11,353 nt of DNA from Spirochaetota bacterium (GTDB lineage Bacteria > Spirochaetota > Leptospiria > Turneriellales > Turneriellaceae): contig CAUJII010000226.1 of the NCBI GenBank assembly GCA_963205035.1, positions 1-11,353 on the forward strand, in the 5' to 3' direction. Below, one piece after another: positions 6,767 to 11,353 of the stretch. The notes beneath the pieces were generated by a model. It did no database searches and was not told the DNA's origin. It saw only the letters and a program-made list of their open reading frames with translations. The stretch's first letter is position 1, and each line of letters starts with the position of its first letter. The position numbers and the translations under genes are program-made.

Positions 6767-8761
6767 TTACCTTACCTTGATACGGTTTCTTACGAGCGCC
6801 TCGACCACACTCGGGTCGGCGAGCGTCGTAATATCACCCAGCGCATCGACTTCGTTCGCCGCAATTTTTCGTAAGATACGCCGCATAATTTTACCGCTCC
6901 GGGTTTTAGGCAAACCGGGAGTGAAGTGGATGACGTCGGGTTTTGCAATCGGACTAATTTCTTTAGCGACTTGCTGCACGAGCTCCTGCCGCAAATCGTC
7001 CGATACCTGAACCCCTTCCTTGAGAGTCACATAAGCGTAAATTCCCTGCCCTTTGAGATCGTGCGGAAAACCGACGACGGCGGCTTCCGCCACTTTCGGA
7101 TGGAGAACGAGCGCCGATTCGACCTCCGCAGTGCCCATGCGGTGGCCGCTCACGTTGATGACATCGTCGACGCGGCCGGTAATCCAGTAGTAGCCGTCTT
7201 TATCGCGGCGGCAACCATCGCCGCTGAAATAGTACCCTTTGAACGTTGCAAAGTACGTATCGTAAAACCGTTTCTTATCGCCATAGACGCCGCGCATGAG
7301 AGACGGCCACGGCGCGCGCATACACAGATTTCCCTCTGCTTCGCCTTTGAGTTCTTTTCCGTCGCCGTCCACCAAGACAGGCTCAACGCCAAAGAAAGGC
7401 AGAGTCGCAGAACCCGGCTTTGTGGGAATAGCCCCGGGTATCGCAGATATCAAGATGCCGCCGGTTTCTGTCTGCCACCACGTATCGACGACAGGGCATT
7501 TATCTTTGCCGACCGTTTTGGAATACCACAGCCACGCTTCGGGGTTAATCGGTTCGCCGACCGACCCCAAAATACGTAGTGAAGAAAGGTCGTGCTTCTT
7601 GACGGGCGTATCGCCATAGCGCATGAGCGCGCGGATTGCCGTCGGCGCCGTATAGAAAACCGACACGCGGTATTTTTCGATGACCTGCCAAAAACGGTCA
7701 ACGTCGGGAAACGTGGGAATCCCTTCGAACATGAGCGAGGTCGACCCGTTGATGAGAGGCCCGTAGAGAATATAACTGTGACCCGTTACCCATCCCAAGT
7801 CGGCGGTACACCAGTACGTATCGTTTTCGTGGATGTCGAAAACGATCTTATGCGTGTAAGAGATAAAAACGCCGAAGCCTCCAGTCGTGTGGAGCACTCC
7901 CTTGGGTTTACCCGTCGAGCCCGAAGTGTAGAGTAAGAAGAGGGGATCTTCGCTATCCATCTCGGCGGCTTTGTTGTGCGCGGAAACTTTTGCTATTGCG
8001 TCGTGCCACCACACGTCGCGCCCCTCGACAAAATTGATCGCGTCGCCTGTGTGCTTAACCACCAATACCTTGCGGACATGCTCGGCCATCGAGTCTAACG
8101 CCTCGTCGACATTCGCTTTGATGGGAATCACCTTGCCGCCCCGATACCCCGTGTCGGCGGTCACGACAAAATCAGATTTCGCGTCGATGATGCGCCCTTT
8201 AATCGAATCGGGGGAAAATCCCCCGAAGATGATCGAGTGTATTGCGCCGATGCGGGCGCACGCGAGCGTAATAATCGCAAGCTCGGGTATCATCGGCATG
8301 TAGATGGTGATACGGTCGCCTTTCTTGACGCCCATTGTAAGAAGCATGTTCGCCGCCCGGCAAACTTCGTAGTGGAGTTGTTGGTACGTAAAAGTCCGCG
8401 AGGGATTTTTAGGATTATCCGGCTCCCAAATGAGAGCAGCCTTATTTTTGCGCTCTGTGGTGAGGTGTCTGTCGAGTGCGTTATAGCACAGGTTTGTCTT
8501 TCCTCCTAAGAACCACTGGTGTTCCGCTTTAGCGAAATTCGCTTTCAAGACCTTCGTGAAAGGTTTGAACCAAGTGAGTTGCTCTCTTGCAATTTTTCCC
8601 CAAAACGCTTCGGGGTTCTTAATCGATTGGTTGTAGAGTTTCTTGTACTCTTCGAGGCTCTTGATGTGTGCGCCCTTAACCAGAGCCGGAGAAATTTTCT
8701 TAGGCTCAAATTTTTTTTCTGTGTGCGTGGCTGCTTTGCGTGTCGTTTTTTTCGTAGGCAT
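6767..8761 (-). CDS. acs: Acetyl-coenzyme A synthetase (acetate-CoA ligase, AMP-forming)
   Basis: This 664-residue protein is the usual size for Acs plus a basic N-terminal tail (MPTKKTTRKAATHTEKK). It activates acetate with ATP to acetyl-AMP, then forms acetyl-CoA in the cytoplasm. Visible family signatures are the N-terminal cap (about 35-95), the phosphate-binding loop LYTSGSTGKPKG (277-288), DTWWQTETGG (426-435) with the tryptophan pair that limits the pocket to acetate, YYFSGDGCRRDKDGYYWITGRVDDVINVSGHR (510-541) at the hinge to the mobile C-terminal domain, and PKTRSGKIMRR (618-628) with K624. K624 is the catalytic lysine that, in characterised homologues, is switched off by acetylation. 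No acetyltransferase or sirtuin gene is visible here. The start is ATG at 8761 with GGTGG-like pairing upstream. The neighbouring minus-strand genes lie 48 and 50 bp away, allowing but not proving cotranscription. Confidence 0.96.
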   Translation of the reverse strand: MPTKKTTRKAATHTEKKFEPKKISPALVKGAHIKSLEEYKKLYNQSIKNPEAFWGKIAREQLTWFKPFTKVLKANFAKAEHQWFLGGKTNLCYNALDRHLTTERKNKAALIWEPDNPKNPSRTFTYQQLHYEVCRAANMLLTMGVKKGDRITIYMPMIPELAIITLACARIGAIHSIIFGGFSPDSIKGRIIDAKSDFVVTADTGYRGGKVIPIKANVDEALDSMAEHVRKVLVVKHTGDAINFVEGRDVWWHDAIAKVSAHNKAAEMDSEDPLFLLYTSGSTGKPKGVLHTTGGFGVFISYTHKIVFDIHENDTYWCTADLGWVTGHSYILYGPLINGSTSLMFEGIPTFPDVDRFWQVIEKYRVSVFYTAPTAIRALMRYGDTPVKKHDLSSLRILGSVGEPINPEAWLWYSKTVGKDKCPVVDTWWQTETGGILISAIPGAIPTKPGSATLPFFGVEPVLVDGDGKELKGEAEGNLCMRAPWPSLMRGVYGDKKRFYDTYFATFKGYYFSGDGCRRDKDGYYWITGRVDDVINVSGHRMGTAEVESALVLHPKVAEAAVVGFPHDLKGQGIYAYVTLKEGVQVSDDLRQELVQQVAKEISPIAKPDVIHFTPGLPKTRSGKIMRRILRKIAANEVDALGDITTLADPSVVEALVRNRIKVR

Positions 8762-8809
8762 ATTCCACCACCGAGAGAAGACAAAGACACGTCAAGAAGG
8801 TTAAGAAAT

Positions 8810-9220
8810 TTATTCGGCGGATATTTTCGGGTTTCTCCAAATGATTTCCCACAGATGGTTATCGGGGTCTTTGAAGTATGCGGCTCTTCCCCAAGGGTAG
8901 GGGACTGCCTGCCCACACGGGGTACCTCCGCCTTCGACTGCATTCTTGAGGCTGCCGTAAGCCTCGTCCAAAGTTTCGACAGAGACGGTAAGCATCGAGG
9001 TAAACTTGCCCATGACAAACTCCGCGACTTCACCTGTGGGCTTTAGTGCTTCATCGAACGCTTCGCGTTCGATGAAGAAAACGAGGAGGTTGGGCAGGGT
9101 AAGTACAACCATCCTCTCTTCTCTCGCTACACTTGCGGCACCAAACACCTGCGCATAAAAACGCGCTGTTTTCGTGGCGTTGGTTATCGCGAGAGAAATG
9201 CCCGCTCTCTGGAAAGCCAT
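8810..9220 (-). CDS. VOC superfamily (glyoxalase/bleomycin-resistance fold) protein
   Basis: This 136-residue protein has the paired beta-alpha-beta-beta-beta layout of the vicinal-oxygen-chelate fold. Module one begins GISLAITNATKTARFYAQVFG; module two begins FTSMLTVSVETLDEAYGSLKNAVEGGG and ends in YFKDPDNHLWEIIW, the classic closing strand with E125 as a likely metal ligand or its structural equivalent. Members include glyoxalases, dioxygenases and antibiotic-binding proteins; the substrate cannot be told from sequence. The frame extends upstream to 9355, but the start at 9220 (MAFQRAG) is chosen because it has GAAGG upstream, begins the fold immediately, and avoids overlap with the lipoprotein gene. 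The start codon lies in one arm of an 8-bp inverted repeat. Confidence 0.85.
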   Translation of the reverse strand: MAFQRAGISLAITNATKTARFYAQVFGAASVAREERMVVLTLPNLLVFFIEREAFDEALKPTGEVAEFVMGKFTSMLTVSVETLDEAYGSLKNAVEGGGTPCGQAVPYPWGRAAYFKDPDNHLWEIIWRNPKISAE

Positions 9221-9252
9221 GGTACGACCTTCAAGGACGGTGTGACCATGGC
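9216..9252. repeat. 8-bp inverted repeat enclosing the ribosome binding site of the VOC gene
   Basis: GCCATGGT at 9216-9223 and ACCATGGC at 9245-9252 are perfect reverse complements separated by 21 bases. In the minus-strand mRNA the downstream arm contains the VOC start codon and the loop contains the Shine-Dalgarno sequence, so folding could limit translation. The symmetry is seen; the function is inference and the stem is short. Confidence 0.5.
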
Positions 9253-9278
9253 AAGTAAAACCGAGAGCGGTAGAACTA

Positions 9279-10031
9279 CTACGGTTGGTCTGCGGCGGGC
9301 GTTTCGGTAGGCGTCGAAGGGGTGGCCACTTCGGTGTCGAGAGCCTTCTGCGCAATCGCTATGAATGGCGACTTGCCGTCTGAAATGATTCCCTGGAGTT
9401 CCTTTTTACCGGCTTCCTGTTTCTTCGCGTCCTTGTCGTTGAACTTTTGGAGTGCATTATCGAGCTCGACGCCTTGCCCGATAGCCACCGGATCATAGCT
9501 TACGCCTTCGACTTGAGCCCACCGGTTATCGACCCATTTTTTTGCCTCGGGTTTGATTGTCCAATCTTCGTAGATGTTGTAGCCAAACCGGACCTTTGCC
9601 CATTCACCTTTTTCTTCGGCAATAAATCCCACTTGGCCGGGCGGGACTGTCGCGAGTCTTTTACCTGCTGCTTGGTTGATATTGAAGACTTCCAATGGCC
9701 GCAAGACAACGAACGCTTTGTTTTCAAGGTAGGAGCTCACAACGAAGCCTTGTTTTCCTGTCGTGCGCTCAATTTTGGCCCACGAAATCGTTTTCTTTGC
9801 GTTCTTGGGGTCGGCTGCATTAACCGTGTCGACAACGGTGACCATCTCGCCTCGGTTCAAATACTCCGCTACTTTTGCAGAAGCTGTCGTATCGTATACT
9901 CCGGTACCGTAGACAGCATAAGCTATTTTTGCCTGCGGTTTCGGCGCGCTTTCTTCTTTTTTCTTACACGCGTTGAACGCCAGTGTTGCCACTGCCGTCG
10001 CAACGATGATAGAATAACTTGTTTTTTTCAT
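9279..10031 (-). CDS. SH3-like domain lipoprotein
   Basis: This 250-residue protein starts MKKTSYSIIVATAVATLAFNACKKKEE, a lipoprotein signal with C22 as the probable lipidated residue; the loose lipobox (FNAC) and charged residues after it recall spirochaetal lipoproteins. Two bacterial SH3-like modules seem present: about 36-105 (AYAVYGTGVYDTTASAKVAEYLNRGEMVTVV ... WAKIERTTGKQGFVVSSYL) and about 107-180 (LEVFNINQAAGKRLATVPPGQVGFIAEEKGEWAKVRF). A Lys/Glu-rich helical stretch follows (about 205-235) and then a Thr/Pro/Ala tail ending TPTETPAADQP. SH3-like modules in exported proteins often bind cell-wall peptides or other envelope ligands; no catalytic domain is visible. The gene lies 58 bp upstream of the VOC gene on the same strand. 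No clear ribosome binding site precedes the ATG at 10031. Confidence 0.8.
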   Translation of the reverse strand: MKKTSYSIIVATAVATLAFNACKKKEESAPKPQAKIAYAVYGTGVYDTTASAKVAEYLNRGEMVTVVDTVNAADPKNAKKTISWAKIERTTGKQGFVVSSYLENKAFVVLRPLEVFNINQAAGKRLATVPPGQVGFIAEEKGEWAKVRFGYNIYEDWTIKPEAKKWVDNRWAQVEGVSYDPVAIGQGVELDNALQKFNDKDAKKQEAGKKELQGIISDGKSPFIAIAQKALDTEVATPSTPTETPAADQP

Positions 10032-10161
10032 AAGGCGAGTACTGTGTTTCAGGTGATATATTCCGTCAAGAAATATCTCCCAGCTTTTATGGAAAAAACT
10101 CGTTGGTGTTGAGGCTTAGAACTCGCCGGATAATCCAAGATGAAAACGCTTCAAGTGGAAC
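10032..10161. other. Intergenic region ahead of the SH3-like lipoprotein gene
   Basis: This is the largest gap in the window (130 bp) and the natural place for a promoter of the minus-strand run. I see a TTGACG on the minus strand at about 10061-10066 but no convincing -10 at the right distance, and no strong hairpin with a T-run for the barrel-protein gene that ends at 10162. No small ORF is supported. Confidence 0.4.
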
Positions 10162-11031
10162 TTAGAACCACAATTCGACGCCAGCCGTCACCCCACTCAG
10201 TTCTGTCGTCGGTGAAAATTGAGCAACGAGACCTCTGTACCCGACATAGAGAGCTGTTCGATTGAGATGGTACGCGGCGCGTGCGCCGTAACGAACAAAC
10301 CCGAGCGTACCGAACCACACTCCCCCTGCCGTTAGTTCAAAACGGAGGGGCTGCGCCGGAAAAATTTGAAGCCGCATCGCGGATGCCGTGCCCGCCATCG
10401 GCAAGATTCCACCAAAGCGAGCAACCTGAGTCAAAGCAGTGATTGAAAAGTAGCGCGTTTGGACAAGCGCAAGTTCTATCCCCAAATAAGAAATTGTTGC
10501 GCTTTGCCCACGCTCGACGATTTGATGCGCTTCAACCGCCGGGCCGATAAATCCCCAAAAGAGTCCGCGCAATCCAAAGTCAACAGACACCGTTTCTTGA
10601 GTTAAATACTGCACCCCCAAGTGCAGGCGGAGCGAATAGCGCTGGTAGTCCGCCGGATGTTCGCGGACAATTTTTGCTGGAACAAAAACATTCTGAAGTG
10701 TTGTTTCTTCGCCCGTTACGTGTTCGTTAAAATCGGGCCCATTGACGTAAAGCTCCGTCGCATAGGGATAGCTCGCATAGTAAGTTGTAAGGTTGTAATT
10801 TACCCAAAGTGTCGCAAAAAGCTGCCCTAACAAGCTGAAGAACCCTTTTTCTTCTTTGGGTTCTGAACTTTCGAGCGGAATCGCGCCGGTGGATTTTTTC
10901 TTTTGTTCTTCTTGAACACCCTTCTTGAAATCTTTCAGCGAACCCGCAAAGGAAAGGGACGGAAAAACTCCGACAGCAAAAATGACGAAGAGAAAAATTT
11001 GTGCAGTCGTTCTGCCTCGCATTGGACTCAT
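10162..11031 (-). CDS. Predicted outer-membrane beta-barrel protein
   Basis: From ATG 11031 this is 289 residues. It begins MSPMRGRTTAQIFLFVIFAVGVFPSLSFAGS, a Sec signal peptide with likely cleavage after SFA. A charged periplasmic stretch follows (KDFKKGVQEEQKKKSTGAIPLESSEPKEEKG). The remainder has alternating hydrophobic strands with many aromatic residues (LWVNYNLTTYYASYPYATELYV, VQYLTQETVSVDFGLRGLFWGF, ALYVGYRGLVAQF) and ends GVTAGVELWF. The terminal Phe with alternating hydrophobics is the usual outer-membrane barrel assembly signal. I do not recognise a specific family or substrate. The frame reaches back to 11184, but that start would overlap the neighbouring gene and hide the signal peptide; ATG 11022 is an alternative. 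No clear Shine-Dalgarno is visible for either start. Confidence 0.75.
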   Translation of the reverse strand: MSPMRGRTTAQIFLFVIFAVGVFPSLSFAGSLKDFKKGVQEEQKKKSTGAIPLESSEPKEEKGFFSLLGQLFATLWVNYNLTTYYASYPYATELYVNGPDFNEHVTGEETTLQNVFVPAKIVREHPADYQRYSLRLHLGVQYLTQETVSVDFGLRGLFWGFIGPAVEAHQIVERGQSATISYLGIELALVQTRYFSITALTQVARFGGILPMAGTASAMRLQIFPAQPLRFELTAGGVWFGTLGFVRYGARAAYHLNRTALYVGYRGLVAQFSPTTELSGVTAGVELWF

Positions 11032-11116
11032 GGAACGGAAATTTGCGCCGCGTGGCAAGAAAGTTTTTGCCAAATTTTCTTTGCCGCAGGTGTGGGATTT
11101 TTTTGCCGCAAGCCGC

Positions 11117-11353
11117 CTATCGCGGCAGATAAGGCAAGCCGAAGTTGGTGCGCACTTTCCATCCGGGGGCGCCTTTTGTGACAACGAACTCCCCCTTCTT
11201 GTTGCGCTTCAGCACGACTTCATATTTCTTGGTGTATTTTTCTTGGTATTGCGCCCGGGTCATTTTAGCGGGGCACGCGTTGGGAATTTTGCCTTTGACC
11301 GGGCAAAATTTGCTACAGTCAAACGGCCGTTCTTGTTCTACTTCTGCAGAACA
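11117..11353 (-). CDS. Unrecognised cysteine-containing protein, C-terminal fragment
   Basis: The frame is open from the right edge of the window to TAG at 11117-11119, giving 78 residues with no start in view. It reads CSAEVEQERPFDCSKFCPVK, then contains ACPAKMTRAQYQEKY, a Lys-rich strand-like part (YEVVLKRNKKGEFVVTK) and ends FGLPYLPR. Four cysteines in the first 28 residues, spaced C-x11-C-x3-C-x9-C counting from the edge, could be disulphides or a metal site; the first could even be close to a lipidation site, but that lies at the edge. I do not recognise the family. It lies 85 bp upstream of the barrel-protein gene on the same strand. Coding status rests on the open frame and plausible composition. 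Confidence 0.55.
   Translation of the reverse strand, partial: CSAEVEQERPFDCSKFCPVKGKIPNACPAKMTRAQYQEKYTKKYEVVLKRNKKGEFVVTKGAPGWKVRTNFGLPYLPR

Noticed and set aside
6926..7579. 217-residue open frame on the plus strand
   Set aside because: It lies wholly antisense to the highly conserved C-terminal half of acs; a shadow of coding constraint.
8519..9046. 175-residue plus-strand and 162-residue minus-strand open frames
   Set aside because: Both overlap the acs N-terminus and the VOC gene in other frames, span the gap between two real genes, and show no motif.
9447..10112. 221-residue open frame on the plus strand
   Set aside because: It is antisense to the SH3-like lipoprotein, whose signal peptide and modules are clear; its own product shows no motif.
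10115..10168. Repeated CTTAGAAC 46 bp apart
   Set aside because: Eight bases recurring once is weak, and one copy overlaps the barrel gene stop codon; no further copies were seen nearby.
11053..11085. TGGCAA...TTGCCA hairpin with a T-containing tail as a terminator
   Set aside because: The stem is only 6 bp, the tail is broken, and no plus-strand gene ends nearby for it to serve.
11032..11184. Upstream start at 11184 for the barrel protein
   Set aside because: The added 51 residues are basic and Cys-containing, precede the signal peptide, and overlap the neighbouring gene in another frame.

Overview
The window is densely coded. It holds ten genes or gene fragments and no gene-free stretch longer than about 130 bases. 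Base composition is moderate, a little over half G+C by eye. The likely source is a Gram-negative bacterium with an outer membrane: there is a beta-barrel protein ending in a terminal aromatic residue and two lipoproteins with loose lipoboxes. Those lipoboxes, the MASE3-type sensor kinase and the SH3-like lipoprotein suggest a spirochaete of the Leptospirales (Leptospira/Turneriella-like). This is an inference from style only; no marker gene is present and I could not run a search.

Left end, plus strand (1-1674): a chemotaxis block. It runs from the last 55 residues of a CheR-type methyltransferase, through a complete CheB methylesterase starting one base after the cheR stop, to a stand-alone CheY-like receiver. 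CheR and CheB set receptor methylation and the CheY-like protein is a possible output. A perfect 15-bp inverted repeat lies across the cheB stop codon, just ahead of the cheY ribosome binding site.

Middle and right, minus strand (1640-10031): a run of genes with short gaps. In transcription order they are an SH3-like lipoprotein, a VOC/glyoxalase-fold protein, acetyl-CoA synthetase (acs), a YVTN-like beta-propeller lipoprotein, and two membrane histidine kinases overlapping by 4 bp. The first kinase has seven membrane segments, two PAS domains and a HisKA_3/HATPase core, but its first membrane segments lie in a different frame from the rest: a one-base frameshift near a run of seven A/T. The second has a MASE3 sensor and keeps its phosphoacceptor histidine, but its ATP-binding boxes have decayed, so it looks like a pseudokinase partner of the first. 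Its 3' end overlaps cheY tail to tail by 35 bp. No LuxR/NarL-type response regulator is present in the window.

Right end, minus strand (10162-11353): an outer-membrane beta-barrel protein, and upstream of it the C-terminal 78 residues of an unrecognised cysteine-containing protein cut by the window edge.

The features most worth following are the intact/degenerate kinase pair, the frameshift in the first kinase, the cheB-cheY palindrome, and a cluster of repeats in the 5' part of the beta-propeller gene.
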